Notes: a model not told the origin generated them from the sequence alone. A stretch of 64,000 nucleotides of DNA from Rhodospirillales bacterium URHD0017 (GCA_900110395.1 FODP01000007.1:248001-312000); one strand, 5' to 3'; counted from the stretch's first letter, positions 25,176 to 33,787 are shown. A program made the numbers and translations.

Positions 25176-26096
25176 ATGGCCGAGCCCGTTCAGGTCCAGA
25201 CCGACAAGGAGCAACGGCGGCTCATCCGCATGGCGGAGACCATCTCCAAGGCGCTGCCCTACATGCGCCGGCACAACGACGCCACCTTCGTCGTGAAGTA
25301 CGGCGGCCATGCCATGACCGATCCCAAGCTCGGCGACCTCGTCGCGCGCGACGTCGTGCTGATGAAGCAGGTCGGCATGAACCCGATCGTGGTCCATGGC
25401 GGCGGCCCGCAGATCAACAAGATGCTGGAGCGCGTCGGGCTGAAGAGCAGCTTCGTGAACGGGCTGCGCGTCACCGACGCCGCGACCATGGAGATCGTCG
25501 AGATGGTCCTGGCCGGCTCGATCAACAAGGCGATCGTGGCCGACATCAACGAATGCGGCGGCATCGCCGTCGGCATCTGCGGCAAGGACGGCAACCTGAT
25601 CCTGGCGCGCAAGGTCACCGAGATGCGCGACCCCAAGACCGGTGAGCTGCTCAAGGTCGACCTCAAGCAGGTCGGCGAGCCCGCCAAGATCAACGTCATG
25701 GTGCTCGAGCAGCTGCGCCGCGCCGACGTCATCCCGGTGGTGGCGCCGATCGGCTTCGGCGTCGACGACGAGCTCACCTACAACATCAATGCCGACACCT
25801 CGGCCGGCGCCATCGCCGGCGCCATGCGCGCCAAGCGGCTGCTGTTCCTGACCGACGTGCCGGGCGTCCTCGACAAGGACGGCCAGCTCATTTCGGAGAT
25901 GTCGGTCGAGCGGGCGCGGGCGTTGATTGCCGACGGCACCATCTCGGGCGGCATGATCCCCAAGGTCGAGAACTGCATCGACGCGGTGAACTCAGGCGTC
26001 GAGGCCGCCACCATCCTGGACGGCCGCGTGCCCCATGCGCTGCTGCTGGAGGTCTTCACCGAGACCGGCCTCGGCACCATGGTCAGGCGCAACTGA
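25176..26096 (+). CDS. argB: Acetylglutamate kinase
   Basis: 306 residues from ATG 25176. Amino-acid kinase fold with [10 protein letters not shown] at the phosphate-binding strand, [10 protein letters not shown], the [15 protein letters not shown] region and [10 protein letters not shown] near the end. Phosphorylates N-acetyl-L-glutamate with ATP, the second step of arginine biosynthesis. Position after engB is usual in alphaproteobacteria, although here two genes intervene. An N-terminal extension (about residues 1-25) is typical of arginine-sensitive enzymes; feedback control is inference. Confidence 0.96.
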   Translation: MAEPVQVQTDKEQRRLIRMAETISKALPYMRRHNDATFVVKYGGHAMTDPKLGDLVARDVVLMKQVGMNPIVVHGGGPQINKMLERVGLKSSFVNGLRVTDAATMEIVEMVLAGSINKAIVADINECGGIAVGICGKDGNLILARKVTEMRDPKTGELLKVDLKQVGEPAKINVMVLEQLRRADVIPVVAPIGFGVDDELTYNINADTSAGAIAGAMRAKRLLFLTDVPGVLDKDGQLISEMSVERARALIADGTISGGMIPKVENCIDAVNSGVEAATILDGRVPHALLLEVFTETGLGTMVRRN

Positions 26097-26136
26097 CGGC
26101 CTTGAATCGCCTGATTTAGCTGCATATTTAGGCACC

Positions 26137-26709
26137 ATGGCTCTCCTGCCCATCCTCACGGCGCCCGATCCGCGTCTCAAGAAGAAGTCAAGGCCGGTCG
26201 AGACGGTCGACGCCGACGTGCGCCGTCTGATGGACGACATGCTGGAGACGATGTACGCCGCGCCCGGCATCGGGCTGGCGGCGCCGCAGGTCGGCGAGCT
26301 CCGGCGCGTCATCGTGCTCGACATCGACCGCGAGGAGGTCAAGACCGGCCCCCTCTTCATGGCCAACCCCGAGATCGTCGAGGCCTCGGACGAGGATGTG
26401 AGCTACGAGGAAGGCTGCCTGTCGGTGCCCGACCACTATTCCGACGTGGTGCGCCCGGCCAAGGTGACGGTCCGCTACCTCGACCGCGACGGCAAGCAGC
26501 AGGACATGACCTGCGAGGGACTTCTGGCGACCTGCGTGCAGCACGAGATCGACCATCTCGACGGCATCCTGTTCATCGACCACATCTCCGCGCTCAAGCG
26601 CAACATGATCCTGCGCAAGCTCCTCAAGACCCGGAAGGAGAAGGAGCGCGACGAGGCCGAGGGCAAGCCGGCCAACAAGACGGCCAAGGATCCGGAGCAC
26701 GCGCTCTAG
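26137..26709 (+). CDS. def: Peptide deformylase
   Basis: 190 residues with the three deformylase motifs in order: GIGLAAPQVG, EGCLSVP with the metal-binding Cys, and QHEIDHLDG with the two metal-binding His and catalytic Glu. Removes the formyl group from nascent protein N-termini. The last 20 residues are charged (EKERDEAEGKPANK), longer than the minimal enzyme. ATG 26137 is placed where MALLPILTAPDPRLK begins, 40 nt after argB. The 240 nt that follow hold nothing I can assign. Confidence 0.96.
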   Translation: MALLPILTAPDPRLKKKSRPVETVDADVRRLMDDMLETMYAAPGIGLAAPQVGELRRVIVLDIDREEVKTGPLFMANPEIVEASDEDVSYEEGCLSVPDHYSDVVRPAKVTVRYLDRDGKQQDMTCEGLLATCVQHEIDHLDGILFIDHISALKRNMILRKLLKTRKEKERDEAEGKPANKTAKDPEHAL

Positions 26710-26949
26710 TCACGGCGCGGACTTGCGGCGCCCATAACCGCATCCCTGTTCTGGTTTATCGCTTCGGCTGGCTCGCGAAAGCCAGCGGCGGTCGCGCCTC
26801 GTCGGAGCCGCCCCGGAATCTCAAGGAAATGACCAGCCTCTCCTCAGGAAGCCTGCAAGCGTAAGGCGCGTTCCGCGGCCTAGGATCACGCCAACTGCCG
26901 GGCCGGCTACCCCGACCCGCGATCCGATGACCTCCAGGAGACCCCGCCG

Positions 26950-27348
26950 ATGACACCGCAACAGATCGATCTCGTCCAATCCAGCTTCAAGAAGGTCGTG
27001 CCGATCGCCGGCACCGCCGCCGACCTGTTCTACGACCGCCTGTTCGAGATCGCACCCGACGTGCGGCCTCTCTTCCCGCAGGATCTCGGCGAGCAGAAGA
27101 AGAAGCTGATGGCCATGCTCAGCACGGCCGTCAGCAATCTGCACAAGCTCGACACGATCCTTCCGGCGGTGAAGGATCTTGGTAACCGCCACAAAGGCTA
27201 CGGCGTGACCGCGGCGCACTACGCACCGGTCGGCACCGCGCTGCTGTGGACTCTGGAGAAGGGCCTCGGCGCCGATTTCACGCCGGAGGTGAGAGCGGCG
27301 TGGACCGATACCTACACGGCGTTGGCCGGGGTGATGACGGGAGCCTAG
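26950..27348 (+). CDS. Single-domain bacterial globin
   Basis: 132 residues, full-length for a Vitreoscilla-type single-domain haemoglobin without a reductase domain. Proximal haem ligand His90 lies in HYAPVGTALLWTL; H81 precedes it in RHKGYGV; Tyr28 in LFYDRLF is at the B10 position and Phe42 at CD1. Such globins bind O2 or detoxify NO. No NsrR or FNR box was recognised upstream. Monocistronic; a palindromic repeat follows. Confidence 0.9.
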   Translation: MTPQQIDLVQSSFKKVVPIAGTAADLFYDRLFEIAPDVRPLFPQDLGEQKKKLMAMLSTAVSNLHKLDTILPAVKDLGNRHKGYGVTAAHYAPVGTALLWTLEKGLGADFTPEVRAAWTDTYTALAGVMTGA

Positions 27349-27396
27349 CCGAGGCTCATGCTCTTCCTCTTCGCGCGTCGAAGCCCCCTCACCCAG

Positions 27397-27420
27397 CCTC
27401 TCCCCCTAGCGGGGGAGAGG
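27397..27420. repeat. Palindromic repeat/terminator of the CTCTCCCCC family
   Basis: CCTCTCCCCC and GGGGGAGAGG form a perfect 10-bp stem with loop TAGC, between the convergent globin and dehydrogenase genes. Flanking CATGCTC (27358 region) and GAGCATG (27419-27425) extend the similarity to the copies at 11827 and 19184. Confidence 0.75.
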
Positions 27421-27434
27421 AGCATGAACGGACC

Positions 27435-28799
27435 CTACTGAGCCGCGATCTTCGACGCGGCCGGGGCGAAGGCTTGTTCCATCTCGCGGCGGAGCTTCAC
27501 GGCCGTCAGCGATTCGTCCATCACCACGTCGGCGTAGGTCAGCGACTGGCCGGCCTTGATCGGCTTCAGGAGCTTGACGTTGTGCGCCAGGCCGAGCGGC
27601 AGGCTGCCGAGACCGGTCGACTTCTCGGCCGGGAACAGCTTGCCGTAGACCGTGTAGCCGCCCTCGCCGTCGAGAATCTCGCCGGGCTTGAGGTCGCGCT
27701 TGGCTGTGGCGATGACGTCGGCATGGAAGCCGATGGCGCAACCGGTCGGCTCCTTGCGCAAGCCGATCGAGGCGACGGACATGCCGACCTCCAGGCCGAT
27801 CAAGTGCCAGCGCTTGTACATGACGGAGTAGCGGCCCGACGGATCGGTCTGCAGCATGTACTCCTCGAAGCAGTTCTTCTGGTATTCGGTCGCCGCCTCG
27901 AACACGACCCACACGCCCTTGCGGATCTCGTAGGGAATGGCGCGGCCGTCGCGCTCCAGCGAGCTTGCAACCTCGACCTGGCCCTTGTGATGCAGATGGC
28001 CGCCCTCGGACGCCGGCCGCATGACGAAGGGCAGGTCCTCGACCGAGCAGGGCGGGAAGGCGAGACCGTCCGGCGCCGGCGTCAGCCCCGTGGCGTTGGC
28101 CACCGCGGTGCTCTCGATGGCGGGTTTCGAGCCGTCGAGGAAGGAGTTGAACATCTTGGGGTTCAGCCCGCCACGCTTGGCCTGCTCCTCGTTGAGGCCC
28201 CAGTACTTCCACACCGTCTCCGGCGTCGATTGCGCGTAGTGCGGCAGCCACTTGTGGCCGCGGCCGGCCGCCGTCACCTCGAAGCCCGAGGTGCGAGCCC
28301 AGTCGACCAGTTCGCAGATCAGCGCCGGCTGGTCGCCGTAGGCCAGGCTGTAGATCACGCCGGCCGCCGCGGCGCGCTTGGCCAGCAACGGCCCGCAGAA
28401 GGCGTCGGCCTCGACCGTGACCATGACCACGCTCTTGCCGTTGCGGAAGGCTTCCAGCGCGTGCTCGACGGCGGCGATGGGATCGCCGGTCGATTCGACC
28501 ACGATGTCGATCTCGGGGTGGCTGACCAGCGCGCGCCAGTCGTCGGTGAGGAAGGTGTTGCCATTGCGCCGCGCCTCGGCGAACGAGCCGGCCGCCGTGA
28601 CCTCGGGCTTCCAGCCCAGCCGCGCCAGGTTCTCTTTGGCCCGGATGGGCGAGAGGTCGGCGATGCCTAAAAGATGGATGCCGGGCGTGGTCGGGATCTG
28701 TGACAGGTACATGGCGCCGAACTTGCCGGCGCCGATGAGGCCGATGCGCAGCGGCTTGTTCTCGGCCGCGCGCGCCATGAGCATGCGATGGAGACTCAT
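27435..28799 (-). CDS. NAD(P)-binding dehydrogenase with C-terminal SAF-like domain
   Basis: 454 residues. Rossmann motif GLIGAGKFGAM at about residues 20-30, then a homoserine-dehydrogenase-like NAD-binding domain (DIVVESTGDP, GKSVVMVTVEADAF). The C-terminal 80 or so residues (AKRDLKPGEILDGEGGYTVYGK, LKPIKAGQSLTYADV) look like an SAF domain, which in altronate-type proteins binds sugar acids. The middle part (GRGHKWLPHYAQSTPETVW) is characteristic of a family of predicted dehydrogenases of unassigned substrate. Probably oxidises or reduces a sugar-acid or amino-acid-like metabolite. No catabolic partner is adjacent except the PhyH/GntR group upstream. Confidence 0.75.
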   Translation of the reverse strand: MSLHRMLMARAAENKPLRIGLIGAGKFGAMYLSQIPTTPGIHLLGIADLSPIRAKENLARLGWKPEVTAAGSFAEARRNGNTFLTDDWRALVSHPEIDIVVESTGDPIAAVEHALEAFRNGKSVVMVTVEADAFCGPLLAKRAAAAGVIYSLAYGDQPALICELVDWARTSGFEVTAAGRGHKWLPHYAQSTPETVWKYWGLNEEQAKRGGLNPKMFNSFLDGSKPAIESTAVANATGLTPAPDGLAFPPCSVEDLPFVMRPASEGGHLHHKGQVEVASSLERDGRAIPYEIRKGVWVVFEAATEYQKNCFEEYMLQTDPSGRYSVMYKRWHLIGLEVGMSVASIGLRKEPTGCAIGFHADVIATAKRDLKPGEILDGEGGYTVYGKLFPAEKSTGLGSLPLGLAHNVKLLKPIKAGQSLTYADVVMDESLTAVKLRREMEQAFAPAASKIAAQ

Positions 28800-28814
28800 A
28801 GGTTCCTCTTCTAT

Positions 28815-29207
28815 TTACGACTTCTGTTGATTATCGCGTTCGACAGCCTCGAGCGCTCGCTTCGCTGCGGCGTCGAGGCCGCGTGCTCGAATCAGAAAAT
28901 AGACTGTTGCCGCGACTAGCAAGGACGCCCAAGCAATGATCGAGATCCAGTGAGCCACTGAGGCTGAATACCATTGACCAAGCCACTGAAAAACAAACCC
29001 AAGGATGGTTAAAGCTAAGCCAAATTGCACATCTCGGCGCTGTTGGAACAGTGCTCGATAGACCGTCAAGCTGATGTCCCAAGCGGACCGCGACTGCAGT
29101 CTCAGTTCGCGGTCGCTGGCCCAGAACACACCCCAAGCAAGAATCGAGACGCCGACTACATCGTACGCAAGGCCGATCGACGAAAGCGTGTCGAACAGCT
29201 TGTGCAC
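28815..29207 (-). CDS. Hypothetical membrane protein, AT-richer than neighbours
   Basis: 130 residues from GTG 29207, which lies 5 nt after the PhyH stop. Three or four hydrophobic segments (SSIGLAYDVVGVSILAWGVF, FGLALTILGFVFQWLGQWY, ISIIAWASLLVAATVYFLI) and a charged C-terminus. I do not recognise a family. A hand count over 28921-29100 gives 93 G+C of 180 (52%), against 38 of 60 in the PhyH gene at 29281-29340, so it may be recently acquired. The start is weakly supported. Confidence 0.55.
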   Translation of the reverse strand: MHKLFDTLSSIGLAYDVVGVSILAWGVFWASDRELRLQSRSAWDISLTVYRALFQQRRDVQFGLALTILGFVFQWLGQWYSASVAHWISIIAWASLLVAATVYFLIRARGLDAAAKRALEAVERDNQQKS

Positions 29208-29212
29208 TTGGT

Positions 29213-30013
29213 CTATTCCGCGGCGGCCTTGCGCTGCGCGGCGCGCGTCACGGCGTCGTCCTCCCAGGCATCGATCGGCGTGAAGTCGCGATGGGCGATG
29301 TATTCCGGCCGCTTGAAGCGGCGGATGGCGTTGCTGACCGCGTTGTAGGTCACGTAGATGATCTGGCGGTCCCACGGCGACATGTTGGGCGGGCTGCCAT
29401 GCACGAGCGTGCCGTGGAAGAAGATCGCCGAGCCGGGCCCGCCCTTGGGCGCCACGATGCCGCCCTGCTCCACGAGCTTGACGATGGTGTCGTTGTCGAT
29501 CACCCACAGCGGGTACGACGTCGTGGTGAGGTCGTGCTTGGCCTCGATCGCCCCCCGCTTGTGGCTGCGCGGGATGAACCACAGCGGGCCGTTGAACTCG
29601 TTCACCTCGTCCATGAACACCGCGAGGTTCATGGCGCGCGCCTCGGGCATGTCGTCGTCGGCCTTCCAGGTGCCGTAGTCCTGGTGCCACTGCCAGACGT
29701 CGCCGTCGAAGGCGGCCTTTCCGTTGATCTTGAACTGATGGATGTAGGTCTTGTCCTTCAACAGCTGCTCGGCCGGCTCGACGAAGCGCGGATGATGGAT
29801 CAGCGCCTCGAACACCGGATGATAGGTGTGCACGGCGAAGGCGGTGCGCACCACGTCGCCGGTCTTCTCGCGCACGTTCTCGACGCGGCGCTGGGCGAAG
29901 ACCTCGGGCACCGAGGCTTTCAGGATCGCGGTCTCGTCCGCCGAGAAGTAGTTGGGAAAGAACAGGTAGCCCTGCTCGTCGAAGCGCTTCAGTTGCTCAG
30001 AGGTGAGCTTCAT
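29213..30013 (-). CDS. Phytanoyl-CoA dioxygenase (PhyH) family protein
   Basis: 266-residue Fe(II)/2-oxoglutarate oxygenase. Iron ligands H110 and D112 in WHQDYGTW, distal H205 in LVHGSPPN, and R216 for 2-oxoglutarate. The MNLAVFMDEVNEFNGPLWFIPRSHK stretch is typical of PhyH/ectoine-hydroxylase relatives. Substrate unknown; the GntR-type regulator 32 nt upstream on the same strand probably responds to it or its product. Confidence 0.88.
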   Translation of the reverse strand: MKLTSEQLKRFDEQGYLFFPNYFSADETAILKASVPEVFAQRRVENVREKTGDVVRTAFAVHTYHPVFEALIHHPRFVEPAEQLLKDKTYIHQFKINGKAAFDGDVWQWHQDYGTWKADDDMPEARAMNLAVFMDEVNEFNGPLWFIPRSHKRGAIEAKHDLTTTSYPLWVIDNDTIVKLVEQGGIVAPKGGPGSAIFFHGTLVHGSPPNMSPWDRQIIYVTYNAVSNAIRRFKRPEYIAHRDFTPIDAWEDDAVTRAAQRKAAAE

Positions 30014-30045
30014 GGCGTTCCTCCTGGCTTGTCGTGTCGCGACGA

Positions 30046-30717
30046 TCAGGCCGCGCGGGAAATAACGGCTTTCAGGCGTCCAGTGAGGATGTCGGCCATC
30101 TGCTCGGCATGGCCGCGGCAGAGCTCCTCGGCCTCGCGCACGCAGCCGGCTTCGAGCGCGCGCAATATCCCTTCATGCTCGTCCCACACGCTGACACGCA
30201 GGTCGCTTTCGCTGAGGGCGGCCGCCATGACGCGGCGCAGGTGCTGCCAGTGCGGCTGGGCGGTCTCGCCGATCAGCGGATTGCCCGAAGCCTCATAGAC
30301 GAAGAGATGGAAATCGATGTCGGCCTCGATGACCGACGGCACGTAGCCGCTGGCGACGGCGCGCCGTCCGACTTCGAGAAGACTGCGGCCGCGCTGCGCC
30401 AGGTGTGGCGTGTAGTTGGCCGCAGCCAGCCGCGCCGCCGCGCCGTCGAGCGCGCCGCGCACGACGTAGAGATTGCGCGCCTGCTGCACGTCGAGCGGCG
30501 CCACGCACACGCCCTTGCGCCCGGCATCGATCAGGAAGCCCTCGCGCCTGAGCAGCATCATGGCCTGCAAGACCGGCTGGCGGCTGACGCCGAACTGGTT
30601 GGCCAGTTCTTCCTGGGTGATGCGGGCGCCGGATTTCAGTTCACCGGAGCAGATGGCGTCCAGAACGGCGTCGTGGACACGTTCGCTGAGATCGGGTTCG
30701 GGCAAAAATGGGCGCAT
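30046..30717 (-). CDS. GntR family transcriptional regulator, FCD subfamily
   Basis: About 223 residues from ATG 30717 (MRPFLPEPDLSERV); an in-frame ATG at 30735 would place the start upstream of the palindrome described next. N-terminal winged helix: ERVHDAVLDAICSGELKSGARITQEELANQFGVSRQPVLQAMM. C-terminal all-helical FCD ligand domain with metal-site histidines (FHLFVYEASGN, HEGILRALE). It probably regulates itself and the PhyH gene downstream. Confidence 0.9.
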   Translation of the reverse strand: MRPFLPEPDLSERVHDAVLDAICSGELKSGARITQEELANQFGVSRQPVLQAMMLLRREGFLIDAGRKGVCVAPLDVQQARNLYVVRGALDGAAARLAAANYTPHLAQRGRSLLEVGRRAVASGYVPSVIEADIDFHLFVYEASGNPLIGETAQPHWQHLRRVMAAALSESDLRVSVWDEHEGILRALEAGCVREAEELCRGHAEQMADILTGRLKAVISRAA

Positions 30718-30720
30718 GAT

Positions 30721-30730
30721 CTGTATACAG
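30721..30730. promoter_or_regulatory. Perfect palindrome CTGTATACAG, candidate GntR operator
   Basis: 10-bp perfect palindrome located 3 nt upstream of the chosen start of the GntR-family gene. Short GT...AC palindromes are usual FCD-type GntR operators. Position fits autorepression. Confidence 0.5.
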
Positions 30731-30756
30731 AACACAGACCTTGGCGAGTCAACCGC

Positions 30757-31782
30757 CTAGCGAGACTTCAGACCTTTGGTCGCAAGGATCGGCTTCGCCC
30801 GGTCCGGATAGTCGGTGATCAGGCCATCGACGCCAAGATCGATGAGCTGGGCCATGTCGGCCGGATTGTTCACCGTCCAGGGCACCACCTTCAGGCCAAG
30901 TGCCTGAGCTTCCTTCACATTCTCGGGCGAAACATTGCGCCAGAACGGCGACCACACGGCACAGCCCGCGGCCTTGGCGAGCTTCGGCACCGACCCGCCA
31001 TGGGCCTCGAGGTCGAGCCCGCCAAGCCAGGGCGAGGGCTGGGCGGCGGCCCGGCCGACCGTGTCGAAGTTGTTGCTCTCGATCGACAGACACCCGGTGG
31101 CGATCTCGGGCGCCAGCCGGCGCGCGGCGGTCAGGCCGCGCCAGTCGAACGACTGGATCGTGCTGCGCGGCCCGGCCCTGCCCTTGCGGATCGCCTCGAC
31201 GGTGAGCTGGGCGAAGCGATCGGGGTCGGGCGCGAGGTCGGGCCTGGTCGGATTGGTCTTGATCTCGATGTTGAAGCGCACGTCCGGCCCGGCCGCCGCG
31301 AAGAACTCCTCGATGGTCGGGAAGCGTTCGCCGTCGGCCGGCTTCTGGTCGGCGAATTGCTGGCCGTACTTGCTGTTGGGATTGGTGCGGCCGATGTCGT
31401 AGCGCTTGAGGTCGGCCAGCGTCAGCGACTGGATGGTGGGGCCGGTTGCGATCCATTGCCCGTCGAGCCGCGTCAGGTCGGGATTGAGAAACGGGTCGTG
31501 GCTGATGACCAGGACGCCGTCCTTGGTGACGGCGAGGTCGGTCTCGAGCGTCGTCACGCCGAGGTCGAGCGCGGTGCGGAAGGCCGCCAGCGTGTTCTCG
31601 GGTGCCAGGCCTCGCGCGCCGCGATGGCCTTGCAGGTCGAACGCATGGGCGGGAAGGCTAAGCGCCCAGATTGCGCAGGCGAGCGATGCGATCTTCGATG
31701 TCGGGATGCGTGGCCAGCAGCGCCGAGCTTTTGGCCGTGAAGGTCTGCACCGGGTTGACGATGAAGAGATGCTGCGTGGCAC
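30757..31782 (-). CDS. Glycerophosphodiester phosphodiesterase
   Basis: GDPD-family TIM barrel: QGHRGARGLAPENT supplies the catalytic His and metal-binding Glu; ETDLAVTKDGVLVISHDP supplies further ligands; the tail is DGLITDYPDRA. Hydrolyses glycerophosphodiesters to glycerol-3-phosphate and an alcohol. A signal peptide (IASLACAIWALSLPAHAF) immediately precedes the catalytic domain, so it should be periplasmic. The only ATG in frame is 31782, inside the upstream protease gene (125-nt overlap), which gives an odd Ser/Arg-rich leader; no ATG, GTG or TTG lies between it and the signal core. The start is uncertain. Confidence 0.87.
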   Translation of the reverse strand: MPRSISSSSTRCRPSRPKARRCWPRIPTSKIASLACAIWALSLPAHAFDLQGHRGARGLAPENTLAAFRTALDLGVTTLETDLAVTKDGVLVISHDPFLNPDLTRLDGQWIATGPTIQSLTLADLKRYDIGRTNPNSKYGQQFADQKPADGERFPTIEEFFAAAGPDVRFNIEIKTNPTRPDLAPDPDRFAQLTVEAIRKGRAGPRSTIQSFDWRGLTAARRLAPEIATGCLSIESNNFDTVGRAAAQPSPWLGGLDLEAHGGSVPKLAKAAGCAVWSPFWRNVSPENVKEAQALGLKVVPWTVNNPADMAQLIDLGVDGLITDYPDRAKPILATKGLKSR

Positions 31783-32611
31783 GACTCACTCCGGGAAAGG
31801 GCTCGGCCTTCTCGGCGAGCTTGCCCAGCGCCGATATGAGTCCATTGGGATTGCGCGTGAACTGCACCGACGTGGCGTCGGCAAGATACTCGCGCTGGCG
31901 CGACACCGCCATCTGCACGAACTTGGCGGCGATCGGCGCCAGGATGGCGACGACGATCAGCAGGATGATCAGGAGGGCCGCCCCACCGCCCTTCTTGTCG
32001 CGGCTCGAGCTGCGATTGCCGCGGCCCCAGGCCAGGCTGCGCAGCAGCATGTCGCAGACCAGCGCGATCAGGCCGACGGTGACGCCGACCACCACCATGT
32101 AGCGCGTGTCGAGGTTGGCGAGATGGGACATCTCGTGCGCGACCACGCCCTGCAGCTCGTCGCGATTGAGCGAGTTCAGCAGCCCGCGCGTCACCGCAAT
32201 GGTGCCGTTGCCCGGCTTGTTGCCGGTGGCGAAGGCGTTGAGCGCATCGGTCTCGAGCACCATGACCTTGGGCATGGGCACGCCGGCCGCGATCGCCATC
32301 TCCTCGACGACGTTGTAGAGCTGCGGCGCGTCGGCCTTGTCGATCTGCTTGGCGTTGGCCATGGCCAGCACCATCTTGTCGCCGAAGGCGAGCGAGATGG
32401 TGCTCCAGCCGACGCTGACCGCGGCCATCAGCGCGGCCACCGCCACGCCGCCCTTGCTCAAGAGCGGCACGGTGTCCGACGCCTCGGTTTCCAGCACCCA
32501 GCCGATCAGGTAGCCGAGCAGCGCGGCCAGCGCCGTCAGCGCGGCCAGCAGCACCATCGTGTTGCGCCGGTTGACTTTCTGCGCGCTGACGAAGTCGGTG
32601 GTAGCAGCCAT
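31658..32611 (-). CDS. HtpX-like M48 family metalloprotease
   Basis: 317-residue inner-membrane zinc protease. Two N-terminal helices (VLLAALTALAALLGYLIGW; GGVAVAALMAAVSVGWSTI), the zinc motif HEMSH, two further helices after it (VVVGVTVGLIALVCDML; ALLIILLIVVAILAPIAA) and the third-ligand region REYLADATSVQFT. C-terminal THPDIEDRIARLR is conserved. Degrades misfolded membrane proteins. Three nucleotides after the LemA gene, an association seen often. Confidence 0.92.
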   Translation of the reverse strand: MAATTDFVSAQKVNRRNTMVLLAALTALAALLGYLIGWVLETEASDTVPLLSKGGVAVAALMAAVSVGWSTISLAFGDKMVLAMANAKQIDKADAPQLYNVVEEMAIAAGVPMPKVMVLETDALNAFATGNKPGNGTIAVTRGLLNSLNRDELQGVVAHEMSHLANLDTRYMVVVGVTVGLIALVCDMLLRSLAWGRGNRSSSRDKKGGGAALLIILLIVVAILAPIAAKFVQMAVSRQREYLADATSVQFTRNPNGLISALGKLAEKAEPFPGVSRATQHLFIVNPVQTFTAKSSALLATHPDIEDRIARLRNLGA

Positions 32612-32614
32612 CGA

Positions 32615-33169
32615 TCAGCGCAGCGCGACCTTGGGCACCTCGCGCTCGGTCTCGGGCATGCTGAAGAGTTCTATGGGGCCGAAGCCCAGCGACGCTGCCG
32701 CCAGCACCGCTGGGAAGCTTTGCCGCCGGTTGTTATAGGCGTTGACCGAATCGTTGTAGAACTGGCGCGAGAAAGCGATCTTGTTCTCGGTCGTCGTCAG
32801 CTCTTCCTGCAGCTGCTTGATATTGTCGTTGGCCTTGAGCTGCGGATAGCTCTCGACCAGGGCGAACAGTCCGCGCGTCGCCTGTGTCAGCAACGCCTCG
32901 GCCGGTCCCGCCTGCGCCGGACTGCCGCTGGCGGCGACGGCGGCGTTGCGCGCCTGGACGACCTTGGTGAGCGTCTCCTGCTCGTAGCCCATGGCGTCCT
33001 TCACCACCTGCACCAGGTTGGGGATCAGGTCGTGCCGGCGCTTGAGCTGCACGTCGATCTGGCTCCACGCGGTCTGCGCCTGGTTGCGGCCGCTCACCAG
33101 CCCGTTGTAGACGGCGATCGCCCACAGCCCGATCACCACGAGAACGCCGACGACAATCCAGAAACTCAT
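32615..33169 (-). CDS. LemA family protein
   Basis: 184 residues from ATG 33169, which has GGAGG 7 nt upstream. N-terminal transmembrane helix (WIVVGVLVVIGLWAIAVY), then the LemA helical region: YNGLVSGRNQAQTAWSQIDV, KRRHDLIPNLV, and C-terminal AYNNRRQSFPAVLAAASLGF. Role not firmly known. Its partner, an HtpX-like protease, follows directly. Confidence 0.92.
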   Translation of the reverse strand: MSFWIVVGVLVVIGLWAIAVYNGLVSGRNQAQTAWSQIDVQLKRRHDLIPNLVQVVKDAMGYEQETLTKVVQARNAAVAASGSPAQAGPAEALLTQATRGLFALVESYPQLKANDNIKQLQEELTTTENKIAFSRQFYNDSVNAYNNRRQSFPAVLAAASLGFGPIELFSMPETEREVPKVALR

Positions 33170-33234
33170 TTTTAGGCCTCCTTGCCGCAATCTGCAGTTT
33201 AGTCATGATTGCGGCGACATCGGGAGGACTAATC

Positions 33235-33702
33235 ATGGACGCGACAGCCCTACTGAAGGAATTCTGCTCGGCCGTCGAACGCCGCGACGGCAAGGCCTTC
33301 GCCAGCCTGTTCACCGAGGACGGCGTCTATCACGATGTGTTCTACGGCGACTTCAAGGGCCGTCAGAAGATCGCCGAGATGATCGACGATTGGTTCCATC
33401 GCACCGCCCGCGACTTCCGCTGGGACATGCACCGGCCGGTGAGCGACGGCCGCATGCTCTACGCCTACTACACGTTCAGCTACGTCTCGTTGCTGCCCGA
33501 GGCCAGCGGCAAGCGGGTCGGCTTCGAGGGCGTGTCGATGATGAAGCTTCTGGACGGCAAGATCGCCGACTACAGCGAAGTCGCCAATGTCGGTCCGGCT
33601 TTCGTCGACCTGGGATTTGCACCCGAGCGCACTGCAAAAATCCTGGCCAAGGAAGGCGCTCACCTGAAGAAACAACCCGACTTCAAGCGACACGTCGGCT
33701 GA
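33235..33702 (+). CDS. SnoaL-like nuclear transport factor 2 family protein
   Basis: 155 residues from ATG 33235 (GGGAGGA at 33222-33228). NTF2-like alpha+beta cone: LLKEFCSAVERRDGKAFASLFTEDGVYHD, FKGRQKIAEMIDDWF, and a beta sheet with GKRVGFEGVSMMKL-DGKIADYSEV. Members are small enzymes such as isomerases or hydratases, or ligand-binding proteins; the function here is unknown. Divergent from LemA with 65 nt between starts. Confidence 0.82.
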   Translation: MDATALLKEFCSAVERRDGKAFASLFTEDGVYHDVFYGDFKGRQKIAEMIDDWFHRTARDFRWDMHRPVSDGRMLYAYYTFSYVSLLPEASGKRVGFEGVSMMKLLDGKIADYSEVANVGPAFVDLGFAPERTAKILAKEGAHLKKQPDFKRHVG

Positions 33703-33787
33703 CCGTTCTTCTTTCGGTCTGCCGGAAAACGCCGGCTAGGTCTGCAAAACTGTCGGCGTCTTCGCCTTGGACGGGTGGGACTTCCAT

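Noticed and set aside
26710-26949. Possible small RNA or promoter cluster between def and the globin gene
   Set aside because: No convincing -10/-35 pair, stable hairpin or ORF could be made out in these 240 nt.
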